Shown here in pieces: positions 33,900 to 45,698 of a stretch of DNA of 64,000 nucleotides. Under the pieces are notes generated by a model. That model made no database searches. It worked only from the letters and a program-made list of their open reading frames with translations, and was not told where the DNA came from. Location of the stretch: positions 60,341,474 to 60,405,473 of the forward strand of contig CM065689.1 in the NCBI GenBank assembly GCA_017654935.2, written 5' to 3'. The stretch comes from Phymorhynchus buccinoides. Lineage: Eukaryota > Mollusca > Gastropoda > Neogastropoda > Raphitomidae. Each line of letters starts with the position of its first letter. Position 1 is the stretch's first letter. A program made the position numbers and the translations under genes.

Positions 33900-36800
33900 T
33901 GCATCTTCCTTCTCCCCCATTCTTCTTTCCTGTCCTCCTTCCCGTCCTTCCTGTCTGGTGTCTCCTTTCCTCCTTTTCTGTGTTCTACCCTTCCTCCTCG
34001 TTCTTGTGTTCTCTCCTTTCCTCCTCCTGTTCTTGGTTTTCTCCTTTTGTCTCCTTCCTCCCCCCCTTCTGTCTGTTATCCTCCCTTCCTGTTCTTTTGT
34101 TCTCTCCTTGTCTCCTCTCCTCCTCCTCCTTGTTTCTTGTGTCTTCTCCTTGTCCCTCCCTCCTCATCTCCTGTTGCTTTGTGTTCTTCTCCTTGTCCCC
34201 CTCCCTCCTCCTGTTTCTATGTGTTCTTTCTTGTCCCCCTTTCCCCCTCCGTTCTTTGTGTTTTCTCTTTCCCCTCTCTCTCTGTTCTTTGGTTCTCTCA
34301 TTGTCCTCCTCCTCCTCTGTTTTGTGTTCTTATTGTCCTCTCTCCTCTCCTGTTCTTGTTTCTTTCTCCTTGTTCTCCTACTCCTCGCTGTTTCGTCGGT
34401 CTTCTCCGTGTAACCCTTCCTCCTCCTCCTGTTTCTTTGGTCCCTGTCCTCCTCATCCTCCGTTCTTTGGTTTTTTTCCTTATCCCCTTCTCTCTCCTCC
34501 TGTTCTTGTGTTCTTCTCGTGTCCTCCTTTCCTCCACGTTTCTGTGCTTCCCTTGCATCCTCTCCAGTTTCTTGTGTTCTCTCCTTGTCTCCTTTCCTCC
34601 TCCTGTTTCTTTGTGTCTTCCCTTGTCATCCTCTATCCTCCTGTTTCTTTTGTTCTTCTCTTGTCCTCTTTCCTCCTCCATGTTTCTTGCTGTTCTTCTC
34701 TTGTCTCCTCTCCTCTCCTTGCTTTGGTCTTTACCCTGTCTCCTTCCTCCCCTCTGTTTCTGGTGTTCTTTCCTTGTCCTCCTCTCCTCCTCCTTGTTTT
34801 TTGGATTCTCCTGTCCTCCTCTCCTCCTCCGTTTCTTTGTGTTCTCGCCTTGTCCTCCTCTCTGCCCTATGTTCTTTGTGTTCTTCTCCTTGGTCCCTCC
34901 CCCTCCTCTGTTTCTTTGTTTTCTCCTCTGTCCTCCTTCCTGTTCTGTGATTCTTCTCCTTGTCATCCCTCTATACATCTCATGGTTCTTTGTGTTCTTA
35001 TCCGTGTCCTCTCCTGTTCTTTGTGTTTCTTCCCTGGTCCTCCTAACCTCATCTTCTGTTGTTTCGTTCTCTCATTATCCTCTCTGTTCTTGTGTGCTTC
35101 TCATTGGTTACTCCTTCTCCTACTCCTGTTCTTTGGTTTCTTCGACTTGTCCTCCCCTCTCATCCTCCTGCTTATTTGTGTTCTTCTCACGTGTCCTCCT
35201 CCTGTTCGGTGTGGTCTTATCCTTGTCCTACCTTTCCTCTCCTTTTGATTTCTCTGCTGTTCTTCTCCTTGCCTCCTCTCATCCCCCTCCTGTTCTTCGT
35301 GTTCTCCTCCTTTCCTCCTCCGTTTCTTTGTGTTACCCCATCTCTCCTGTTTCTTGCGTCTCCTTTGTCCTCTTTCCTCCTAATGATCTTGTTTTCTTTC
35401 CCTCCTCTCTGTTCTTGTGTCTTCCTTTCTCCCCCTGTTCTTTGGTGTTCCTCCTTCCTACCATATGGTTTTCTTTGGTGTTCTTATCCTTGTCTCCTCT
35501 CCTCCTCCTCCTGTTTCTTTTTCTCCTCCTTTCATCACTGTTTCTTGTGCTTCTCCTTTCCTCCTTCTCTTGTGTTCTTTCTGTCCTCCCTTCCTCCTCC
35601 TGTTTCCTTTGGGTATTCTCCTTTCCTCCTCCTGTTTCTTGTGTCTTCTCCTTCCTCATCTGTTTCTCTTGTGTTTCTCTCCTTTCACTCATCCTGTTCT
35701 TGTGTTCTTCCCTTCCTCCTCGTTTCTTGGTAGCTCTCTCCTGCCTCCTTCATGTTTCTTTGTGTCTTCTACTTTCCTCCTCCTGGTTTCTTCGTGTTTC
35801 TTTTCCTTCTCCTCTATTCTTTGTGTTCTTCTCCTTCCCTCGATCTCTTTTGTCATTCTCCTTGTCTCCTTCCCTCCAATCCTGCTTATTGTGTTCGTCT
35901 CCATTTACTCCTCAGCTCTTTGGTTCGTCTCCTTCCTCTCGTTCTTTGTGTTCTCGCCCCTTTGCTCCTTCGTCTTTGTGTTCTCTCCTGCTCTTCCCCT
36001 CATCAGTATCCTTTGTGTTCTTCACGTGCCTCCTCTCCCCTTCTGTCTTTCTTTTCCTCCTGTCCTCCTTCCTCCTCTCCGTCTTGTGTTCTCCTCTTCC
36101 TCCTCCTCCTGTTCTTGTGTTCTTCCTCCTTGTCCTCTCTCCTCCTTCGTCTTGTGTTCTCCTCTTGTTCCTCCTTTCCTCCTCTGTTTCTTGGTCTCTC
36201 TTGTCCTCTCCTCCTCATCCGTTTCTTGGTTCTTCGCCTTTACTCCTACTCCTGTTCTTTTTCTTCTCATTGTCCTCCTTCTTCCTCTGTTTGTTTGTTT
36301 CTTCCTATTCCTCCTCTCCTCATTCTGTTTCTTGTTTCTCCTCCTTGTCCTCCTTTCCTAACCTCCTGTTGCTTGTGTTCTTCTCCTTGGTCCTCCTTCT
36401 GTTTCTTTTTGCTCTCCTGTTCTCCTTTCTCCCTCTGTTTCTTTGTGTTCTTCCTTGCTCCTCCTTTCCTCTCATCCTGTTTCTTGGTTTTCTCCGTTCC
36501 TCATCTCCTCCTCCTCCGTTCTTGTGTTCTTTCCTTGCCTCCTTTTTCCTCCTCCCTCCTGTATTCTTTGTGTCTCTCCTTCTCCTCCCTCCATCCTGTT
36601 CTTTGTGTTCTTCCCTGTCCTCCTCTCCGCCTCCCCTCCGTTTCTTGTGTTATTCCCTTGTTACCTCTAGTTTCTTGTGTTTCTCCTCTACTAGGTTCTT
36701 TGTCGTGTCTTCTCCTTGTCCCCTTCCTCTACTCCTGTTCTCTTTTTGTCTTCTCCTTGTCCCCTTTCCTCCTGTTACTTTTTGTCGACATCTTGTCTCC

Positions 36801-36980
36801 TACTCGTCCTCTGTTCTTTGGGTTCTTCTCCTGTCTCCTTCGTTCTTTGTTTTCTTCTCCTTTGTCCCCCTTCCTCTCCTCTGTTTCTTTGTGTTTTCTC
36901 CCTTGCCTCCTTTCCTCCTCCTGGTTTCGTTGTTTCTTCTCCTTGTCCTCCTTCCTCCTTCTGTTTCTTTGTTTTCTTCT
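33900..36980. repeat. Minisatellite L, pyrimidine-rich ~40-bp unit
   Basis: About 75-80 copies of a unit such as TCCTTTCCTCCTCCTGTTTC followed by TTTGTGTTCTTCTCCTTGTCC; one strand is almost purely C/T with scattered G. The 1060-codon open frame across it (Ser/Leu/Phe/Pro-rich) exists because pyrimidine-rich DNA cannot form stop codons, and is not a gene. The array ends in TTTTCTTCTAG, a textbook acceptor. Mirror-like polypurine/polypyrimidine DNA of this kind can form triplexes. Confidence 0.9.
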
Positions 36981-36982
36981 AG

Positions 36983-37054
36983 TTCGGACAAAACAGATAC
37001 TGTATTTGTTTGGTGTCAGGGATGTGTTGTGTTTCTGTGCGCCATTTCAAGGGG
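36983..37054 (+). CDS. Candidate 72-nt exon after array L
   Basis: Bounded by the acceptor TTTTCTTCTAG and the strong donor GGG|GTGAGT. More than one forward frame is open across it (for example FGQNRYCICLVSG). No SAS-6 similarity is evident, so this rests on splice signals only. Confidence 0.2.
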
Positions 37055-38144
37055 GTGAGTTAGGGTCAACAGGCCTCCGGACAATATACGATATCAAGTA
37101 GCGCTAAAGAGGCTGGAAGGGTGTGCTGTTAAAAAACACGTCTGGACATTTGCGTAATAACCTAAGCTTAGTGTAAAAGCGTTGTAAGAATACAACGTTG
37201 CTATTAGAAACTTGACGTCACAGTTATTTATCTTGACATACCATCATTTATCAAACATCGAGGTTACACTCGATGCGACTATCTGCAGTACTCAACCATA
37301 TTTTCTTATTTGCATCAAGTGAGTTTAATAAAACAAAAAAAAGCCAAACATTACTCCTACCCCTAGCCTGAACCAATAAAATGCAAAAAGGTTGTTTCTG
37401 ATGAACATTTACATTGAACACAAAATTGTGAACAGCAAAATGTTAGTGAATCCCAACTGATAAAAATATCGCCATAACACGAGATTACTCAGGCAGGGCA
37501 CTGCACATAGAGTCTTCTTACGGGACGCCCCAACGTCCTCTGTAGGAACTACGCAATACAAAATTACGTCATCATGAAGTTCGGTCATGGCTAAATGAGC
37601 ACCAAACACTCCTAAGTGATGAATTGAAAGAAGAATCTGTCATTGTCACTGGATACTTTTTGACAGAGAGGCCAGTACGGTCAGTCTCTAGTAATATCAG
37701 TTTCTTTCATAATGTACGCTTGTCGCAAGATCAAACATAGTTCACGACCTTTCTACTTGGAGAAACATATATTGGTGGAGAGTGGATTTTTACGCTACGG
37801 TGAAGTTGGTTAGTATATTAGACGCAGGCACAGCGTCTCGCTCATAGTTGCGTCTGTTTCATTCAGTGATCGTAGCGAAAGAGGTAAAAAATATCGGGGA
37901 TATAATAGTTATTATGACTGCTGTGGGAAATTGCTTTTATCCTATCTCTCGAGACCTTGATGTTTATTCCTATGAGGTATTCGGTCTCGAAACTCAATAG
38001 GATAAACAGGGCTACGAGAAAGGATAAAAGCATATATCCCACAGACAAAGTCACAATAAGATATTGCTAGCACATGAGCACATTGTAACAAGTGCCTTAC
38101 GGTTGATACTGTGCTTCTTCTTATGATGTCGTTTGGTATTGCAG
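37055..38144. other. Unique sequence, probably intronic
   Basis: About 1.1 kb with balanced composition, no arrays and no recognised gene. Minus-strand frames of 60-93 codons (37409-38223) carry no recognisable domain. Confidence 0.5.
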
Positions 38145-38302
38145 TGGACCCGCCAATAGACCAAGATTTCCAAAAACGCGACGAGCAATCGAATTGCGGT
38201 TTAGTCCATGGCAGGAACACCATACCACACCACTGAACTGCCCCATGCCTATCCTCCTACCACATGCCCCTTAGTCCCACGCTGTCCCCTCAGCCCGAGT
38301 CA
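38145..38302 (+). CDS. Probable SAS-6 C-terminal exon running into the gap
   Basis: The acceptor TTTGGTATTGCAG precedes TGGACCCG. The stretch 38155-38202 contains CAAAAACGCGACGAG and CAATCGAATTGCGGTTTA. With a few one-base deletions restored it reads like DPKY-F-QKRDEAI-LRGL, close to the conserved vertebrate motif YLKKREDSIPLRGL near the SAS-6 C terminus. The exon, or its following Pro/Ser/Thr-rich sequence, is cut by the assembly gap. The match depends on those corrections and could be partly fortuitous. Confidence 0.45.
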
Positions 38303-38802
38303 NNNNNNNNNNNNNNNNNNNNNNNNNNNNNNNNNNNNNNNNNNNNNNNNNNNNNNNNNNNNNNNNNNNNNNNNNNNNNNNNNNNNNNNNNNNNNNNNNN
38401 NNNNNNNNNNNNNNNNNNNNNNNNNNNNNNNNNNNNNNNNNNNNNNNNNNNNNNNNNNNNNNNNNNNNNNNNNNNNNNNNNNNNNNNNNNNNNNNNNNNN
38501 NNNNNNNNNNNNNNNNNNNNNNNNNNNNNNNNNNNNNNNNNNNNNNNNNNNNNNNNNNNNNNNNNNNNNNNNNNNNNNNNNNNNNNNNNNNNNNNNNNNN
38601 NNNNNNNNNNNNNNNNNNNNNNNNNNNNNNNNNNNNNNNNNNNNNNNNNNNNNNNNNNNNNNNNNNNNNNNNNNNNNNNNNNNNNNNNNNNNNNNNNNNN
38701 NNNNNNNNNNNNNNNNNNNNNNNNNNNNNNNNNNNNNNNNNNNNNNNNNNNNNNNNNNNNNNNNNNNNNNNNNNNNNNNNNNNNNNNNNNNNNNNNNNNN
38801 NN
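38303..38802. other. Scaffold gap (500 N)
   Basis: Exactly 500 N, a conventional placeholder length, so the true distance, and even the adjacency and order of the two contigs, is unknown. Confidence 0.99.
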
Positions 38803-39062
38803 TTCCCACAACTCCCCAACAGGGACTGTGAAATCCTTCAAGATAAACATTTTCCTGCAGATGGTGTATGCCCCCTTTCCCCACCACTCCCCCAACAGGA
38901 CTGTGAAATCCCTTCAAGATAACATGTTTTCCTTCAGCTTGGTGTATGGCCCCTTTTCCCCACACTCCCCAACAGGACTGTGAAATCCCTTCAAGATAAC
39001 AAGTTTTCCTTCAGCTTGGTGTATGGCCCCTTTTTCCCACACTCCCCAACAGGATTGTGAAA
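38803..39062. repeat. Minisatellite M, ~77-bp unit at contig edge
   Basis: About 3.4 copies of a unit with GGTGTATGGCCCCTTTTCCC, CACACTCCCCAACAGGACTG, TGAAATCCCTTCAAGATAAC and TTTTCCTTCAG. Each TTTTCCTTCAG|CTTGG looks like an acceptor followed by a short frame ending in TGA. The array probably extends into the gap, which may be why assembly failed there. Confidence 0.8.
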
Positions 39063-39085
39063 TCTGTATTTTCACCTAACGTGAT

Positions 39086-39335
39086 AATAAAGTATTTTTT
39101 GACTATCTCTCACTCTGTACCTCTGATTCTTTGGCTTTTCAGGATTTTGTTGAAACCCCCATGTGATCGCTATTGCATAATCAAAATTTCGATGTTATTA
39201 TTCTCTTCTAGCATCCTGGGCGATTACGTTTCGCCCAGTACATCACTCCACTCCAACCAAATAAGGAGCATGTTAAAAGCTTTGAGCTTGTTGCGCTAAT
39301 TGTCTTTCTGTTTGACCATTTTGCAAATGAATAAA
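39086..39335 (+). terminator. Two AATAAA polyadenylation signals
   Basis: Canonical AATAAA at 39086-39091 and 39330-39335, each followed by T-rich sequence. If the contig order is right they are candidates for the 3' end of the SAS-6 gene left of the gap. Such hexamers are common in AT-rich DNA, so this is a weak call. Confidence 0.25.
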
Positions 39336-39776
39336 GATAAGTTTTTTTTAAAACCAAATGCAACTAGAGTAAGACCTGTTCTCGCAAACGGCCAGCATGA
39401 CTTCTTCTGCCGTTCATAAATTGATAGGAACAGTAGCTTAATCTACTGGATTAATCTAGAGCGCGGGATTGGTGAAAATCCCCCGAAATTTTGTTTCTTC
39501 CCGCGATAAGTATCGGCGCGGGACGGGGGCCGAGTCCCGCACATTTGCAGAACGGTCCGCAGTTTTTTACTGATCGATGCTGGAAGACCTTCGTCGTCTT
39601 CTAAACCCGTCGGGGGCTGGACAGACTGAAAGTATTGAGCCGGAGTGAAGGTTTTCTCGACATTTCATTGGTTCTTGACAAAATGTTAGTGTTAATCAAC
39701 CAATTGCGTTCTTCTCGTTCTACCGTCCGACAGGAAGTTGCGAGAGTTTTGGCCGCCATCTTGAATGTTCTTCAAA
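39336..39776. other. GC-rich upstream flank of hAT-like fragment
   Basis: AT-rich at first, then a CpG-rich block at 39465-39560 with inverted GCGCGGGA/TCCCGCG-type words. It could be the 5' end of a transposon whose coding start is at 39777. No target duplication was found. Confidence 0.3.
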
Positions 39777-39881
39777 ATGAAACGGACAGGGACCCTGTTT
39801 GATTTTGATTTCCGCGGAGGCAAAGTGAAAAAAAAAAATCCTGTTCCAAGCGAGTGTGAAGACCTTTGCGTTTGTTATTGA
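39777..39881 (+). pseudogene. hAT-like transposase N-terminal fragment
   Basis: The ATG follows GCCGCCATCTTGAATG... and opens a 34-codon frame beginning MKRTGTLFDFDF, then Lys-rich KVKKKNP, ending SECEDLCVCY. Short MKR..TL..FGF/KK starts are typical of hAT-type (ZMYM1-like, DUF4371) transposases in invertebrates. Nothing of the catalytic region follows, so at best this is a truncated remnant or a first exon. Identification is from the N-terminal style only. Confidence 0.3.
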
Positions 39882-41302
<1,421 letters not shown>

Positions 41303-41510
41303 CCAACTTCGTGTTTTCCGAAGGTAGTTTCGGCAATTTTCGGGCGAAGCAGACGACCCAAATTTTGGATGAAATTTCACACATTGCCTTCAAAATCAAC
41401 TTCGGCAAACTTCATGTTTTCCGAAGGTAGCTTCAGCAATTTTCGGGCGAAGCAGACACAGCTTCAAAATAATGCCGAGCAACATTTTGCCTTCAAAATC
41501 AACTTCCAAA
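41303..41510. repeat. Two-copy ~104-bp tandem repeat
   Basis: TTTTCCGAAGGTAG followed by GGCGAAGCAGAC occurs at 41314 and 41418, and GCCTTCAAAATCAACTTC at about 41384 and 41489, marking two diverged copies. Confidence 0.7.
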
Positions 41511-41687
41511 AGCAAAATTTGTAATACAACCTAGCGGAATAAAATAGACGAAGCGCGTATCTTGACCCGCATCGCGAGCGAAAGTCCGACATTTACGCGG
41601 TACTCGAGTTTTTAGGTTTCCCTCCTCGGATCATTAGCGCTTTATAATATAGATGATATTCACTGCCAAGTTCCCTGCCATGTGTTT

Positions 41688-41880
41688 TTGTTTGTGGCTC
41701 AAGCCCACAAACCTATAACTCAGTTTGTCGGTCGGTCGGTCTGTCTGTCGGTCCAAAATTGTCGCACATTTTTGACAAAATTGTCGCACTTCAAATAATG
41801 TTTTACGCCCTCTTTGGCCTTTCCCACATGGCCGAAAAGCCAAAGAGGGCGTTAAACATTATCGCACTTCAAATCGAGGC
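41688..41880. repeat. Hairpin-rich dispersed sequence
   Basis: An inverted pair TTACGCCCTCTTTGGCCTT (about 41803-41821) and AAGCCAAAGAGGGCGTTAAA (about 41837-41856) forms a stem around 14 bases. The direct repeat TCGCACTTCAAAT flanks it (41784 and 41862). A smaller stem, GTTTGTGG...CCACAAAC, lies at 41690-41712, followed by a GTCGGTCGGTCG run. Confidence 0.6.
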
Positions 41881-43060
41881 TACACTTCTGGCCGCTCTTT
41901 AAAATGATGTATTTTAAAAGCGTACAAAATAATAAACATATGTAATACAGACACTACAACAGACACGACGAGTATGCGGTGCTTCTTTTGATGAGTATAA
42001 GTAGGATACATAGTTTTAAATGTTTTCCAAAAGATATAAAAAAGTTACGAAATGGTGCAGAGATAACATTCTGGTTTACAGATTAAAATTATTGAAAATT
42101 GAAAAGCCAGGGGAGGCGACTCAGTGTATGTGATTGGAGTGGTAAAAATAGACCGCGTGCCATAAACTATTGCGATTTCGCGCTTGTTTTTTATATAACT
42201 TATGTTAGTGATTTTCTGTAGAAAAGAGTTAAGCATGCTAAGAGGTTACCAAAAGTAAGGCAACAAGCAATCCGTCCTTTTCCACTTCTTTGTCCATCGA
42301 TCAGCCTCATGTCATATGAGCGCAGATGTGTCATGCTGCCGTTATTAACCCAAAAAATAAGCCCTGCATGTCGGTCTTCAGTTGGAGAAAAATATAAATC
42401 TTTGTATACGTTCCTAGAACAAAGGCAGGAGAATGGACCAGTAAGGCAGAAAGGAATTTGTAGATGACAGTAAGCAAAGGGAAAAGACAGAGCCAAAGAG
42501 TGATATTAGAGGAAGTTAGAAGCAGAAGATGGAGGAACTATGTACAACAGACCCGATATCCCTACGGGGGGCTTTTCCCCATATGCAGTATGTCGATCAA
42601 TTTCACTCGTTCTTTCCCGCCATCCCTTCCATGCAGGGAACTTGATTTGTTTCTTGCTACAGTTATATTGAATGATGCAGCAATAATCTGCCCAATGGTA
42701 CACAGGATTTTGCATTATACAGACACATGCACAACTATGCGATTAGCATTGCACATATGCATGGCACTCTTTACATTTTGCAATGTGGAGAACTCAGTGT
42801 GCACCCTCCTGGATAGTCAAACTTTAAAATTATCCCTCACTATAGTCTCACGCACCTGGATATCCTTTCAAACCAAATGGTTATGGCACCAGACCAGGTC
42901 AACTGAGGTATGTCAAAAATAGTGCCCTCAACAAACGGTCGAACAAAATTACTCCAAAACGTGACGGAGAACCTCAGTAACAAGTTAGACATAGTTATAG
43001 AACTCGAAGGCACTGGCACTGTGCAAATCTGAGCTTCAAAAGGTTTTGATTTAAAGCTGA
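41881..43060. other. Unique sequence upstream of LINE fragment
   Basis: A 152-codon plus frame (42464-42922) and overlapping minus frames have no recognised domains. Probably decayed transposon or intergenic DNA. Confidence 0.35.
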
Positions 43061-43997
43061 ACTGCACAGCAAGTAAAATTAATATATGTGAAAACGAGAA
43101 AGACTTGGGAATAACTTTTGATCCAGCTTTGAAATTTGATACACATATACAGAAGGTAACCAGTAAAGCTAATCAAGTAATGGGATTAATCAAAAGATCA
43201 TTTGACTATCTTTATAAAGATATATTTGTTAAATTATACAAGGCTATGGTTCGACCTCGCATAGAATATGGCAACTGTTAATTGAGTAATATTAAAACTA
43301 CTGCTATCAGTAATAGATTATATTAAGTTACATTAAGTTTCTTTACCCTTTCATTAGATTAACTATGATGAGCTGTTGATGTTTTTCGTTTTTCTTCGCA
43401 TTATGTTTGCCGTAATTCGCTCTGAATTCATTTATACACATGAATGTTGATCATTGATGGCATGAAAGAGTGAGTGAAAGCAGGAATTGTGGAATGAATG
43501 AAGAGAAGGAATACAAATTATTGAATACAAAAGAATATGGCAACTGTATATGGCATCCTAACCTAAAAAGACAATCAATAGTAATTGAAAAAGTTCAGAG
43601 AAGATCCACAAAATTTGTTAAAGCAAGTAAAAATATGTCTTACGAGGAACGTTTAAATTTTCTGAAATTACCATCTTTGAAGGGAAGAAGACTTAGACTA
43701 GTTAGAGGGGACCTTATTCAAACCTATAAAATTGTACATAATCTTCATCTTGATGATATAAATTTCAATGACTTTTTCATAAAATGTACAGTAGACAAAA
43801 CAAGAAATAGCGATGGTAAATTGTTTCTTAACAGATCTAATACTAACACCCGCAAAAACATTTTTACTAACCGTGTTGTTCATATGTGGAATGATCTACC
43901 AATTATCATAAAGAATGCACCTAGCATTAATGAATTCAAAAATCTTTTGGACGAAAACCCAAATTTAAAAACAAAATTTAAATGTTTCGATGAATAA
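43061..43997 (+). pseudogene. LINE reverse transcriptase, C-terminal part, interrupted
   Basis: Plus-strand remnant of a non-LTR retrotransposon ORF2. The first piece (about 43061-43278) reads INICENEKDLGITFD, then HIQKVTSKANQVMGLIKRSF and MVRPRIEYGN, the conserved region after the RT core. The second piece (from about 43532) reads EYGNCIWHPNLKRQ, IEKVQRRSTKFVKA and VVHMWNDLPIIIKNA, ending at TAA 43997. The catalytic YADD region is absent, so it is 5'-truncated. An insertion splits the gene at EYGN. Confidence 0.85.
43279..43531. mobile_element. 253-bp insertion in the LINE with 16-bp target duplication
   Basis: AGAATATGGCAACTGT occurs at 43263-43278 and again at 43532-43547, the two copies of the LINE sequence at the break, so the 253 bp between them were inserted with target duplication. 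The insert is AT-rich, begins AATTGAGTAATATT after two bases, ends GAATACAAA, has no recognised coding region and no inverted ends. A target duplication of this length fits a LINE-mobilised element such as a SINE. Confidence 0.75.
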
Positions 43998-44516
43998 AAA
44001 AAAATATATAAAAAAGCCATTCTCTTAAAGATTTATCTTTTTTTTAATTTGTTTTTGATTTAAGAGACGCAAACCACTAAAATAAATTTGGTCAAGTCAA
44101 ATTCATTGAGAAGGGGCTTAACAAAGACTCTCTCTCTATCTCTCTAGTCTCTCTCTCTCTCTCCTTCCTCTCTCTCTCTCTCTCTCACAAACACGCAAGC
44201 CCATCCACAAGTTTACACAAAATAGTTCTACAAAAGAAACAAAAACCATTTCCAAAAACAGTTTTGTATGCATGTATTTATGCACATGCACACTTTCTCG
44301 TGCAGCTATGTAAGAAATGTTGGCTCATGCGCGCGCTTTTATAACAATCAACACAATCATGTACTCTGATTCATTGTCCGGTTTCTTCTGTGGTTTTGAG
44401 ATAGTGAGATTATCGTCCAATTGGTCGTCGACCCTTATGGGCGTCTAACACTTCTGTGGTGGTTGACCAACTTTCTTTCAGTTATATAACTATTGTATTT
44501 AATTTAGTACGCCACC
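43998..44516. other. LINE 3' flank with CT microsatellite
   Basis: A/T-rich trailer after the RT stop, then a (CT)n tract at about 44123-44186 and unique sequence with no gene. Confidence 0.45.
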
Positions 44517-44935
44517 CGGTGTGTATGGTCTACGTGCGGCTGTCGTGTGTGTCTCGTATGGTGGTGCTCTGTCGGTGTGTATGTATGTTGTGTGCTCTGT
44601 CGGGGTGTATGTTGTGTGCTCTGTCGCGTGTGTGACCAAGAAGCTCCAGGTAGTTAGTAGATCACTTGGTTAGGGATCTTCTCTGCAACAAAGCAAACCA
44701 TCTTAACAAACAATCAAAAGATAGGGCACATCAAGAGGCCGTGAGGCCTAGATGCACCTGAAGATCTGACCTGTGTGTATGTTGTGTGCTCTGTCGGTGT
44801 GTGACCAGAAGCTCCAGTAGTAGCTTCACTTGTTAGGATCTTCTCTGGTGTGTATGTTGTGTGCTCTGTCGGTGTGTGACCAGAAGCTTCAGTAGTAGCT
44901 TCACTTGTTAGGATCTTCTCTGGTGTGTTTGCGTG
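44517..44935. repeat. Minisatellite N, ~77-85-bp unit
   Basis: About 3-4 copies with TGTATGTTGTGTGCTCTGTC, GGTGTGTGACCAGAAGCT and TTCACTTGTTAGGATCTTCT. The first is expanded and variable, and the unit is interrupted by the LINE-tail-like insert at 44688. Confidence 0.75.
44688..44770 (+). mobile_element. LINE/SINE 3'-tail fragment in minisatellite N
   Basis: ACAATCAAAAGATAGGGCAC followed by ATCAAGAGGCCGTGAGGCCT and GAAGATCTGACC interrupts a repeat unit. The same tail, on the opposite strand, ends the LINE at 45699-46464 (about 45710-45770). It is a very short 5'-truncated copy or a SINE sharing the LINE tail. Confidence 0.65.
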
Positions 44936-45046
44936 CGTGTGCGCATATATACATTTGCACGACTGGCCTGTTACCCAACCTCGTGCAGGTTAACATCTTA
45001 AAGGGGCACCATGACGGATGATTTTTTTTAGCAAAAAATACATGTC

Positions 45047-45698
45047 TTAATTAATGGGCTGAATGGCAATCACCTGGCATGACAGCAGACGACTCACAAT
45101 ATCAAAGAGTCTGAGATATATTTCTTGCGCTTTGTTTGGTAACAGAGCAAACACAAGTGGAAACATCTGTCCCAAATAAAGAACGTGGATCGTACGACCG
45201 TGTAGAGCTGGGTAAACAGACTTGGATAAACTGAAAATGTCACTTTCTGTCCATGAATATTTCACAGCTGGAAGAAAGAAGCTCCAGATTTTTGTCTGTT
45301 GAAAAAAAAGAATTTTGTCATCCATTCCTTCATCTGCTAACAAGAACGGATCGTGATCGATTGTTTCTGTCCATTTACCGGTCAGTGCAATGCTTCGAAG
45401 TTGAGTAGGCAATGGTGGAATCAACTTTTTCCTTTCTCTGTACAGAATACTTTTGACACTGTCGTAGGTTGGAGCAGCAACATCCCGAGGTTCCTCTTCA
45501 AATGCTGGATCATACCGGTACAGGTGTTTTATCGGCTGGTGTTGGTGGTTCTTATCCTTCACTTTCGCTTTGAGTTCAGCCAGCTTCGTCGTTCTCTCCA
45601 CCTTTTCTTTGTGTTCTTCGTGATTGTGACTTTTTCGTTCGGCTGATGAAGGAGCTGTTCAGTGTTGGCATTGGTGACCGCTGCTGCTTTGCAACCTG
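45047..45698 (-). pseudogene. MULE-type transposase fragment (FLYWCH/MULE element)
   Basis: Minus-strand continuation of the FLYWCH domain and the start of a MULE transposase. From 45693 downward it reads CKAAAV, then after frameshifts a His-rich end of the zinc finger. The clean frame 45601-45047 contains YDSVKSILYRERKKLIPPLP, LTGKWTETI, FLLADEGMDDKILFF and GQMFPLVFALLPNK. These are hallmarks of FLYWCH-MULE proteins common in invertebrate genomes; the last is near the catalytic region. The centre (IWSFFLPAVKYSW...) appears frameshifted, and the protein ends at 45047, far short of full length. Confidence 0.75.

Noticed and set aside
33876..37058. A 1060-codon open frame on the + strand
   Set aside because: It lies almost wholly in a pyrimidine-only minisatellite, where stop codons cannot occur. 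Two other frames are long as well, and the composition is Ser/Leu/Phe/Pro only.
38208..38983. Frames of about 200 codons across the N gap
   Set aside because: Most of the length is unknown bases.
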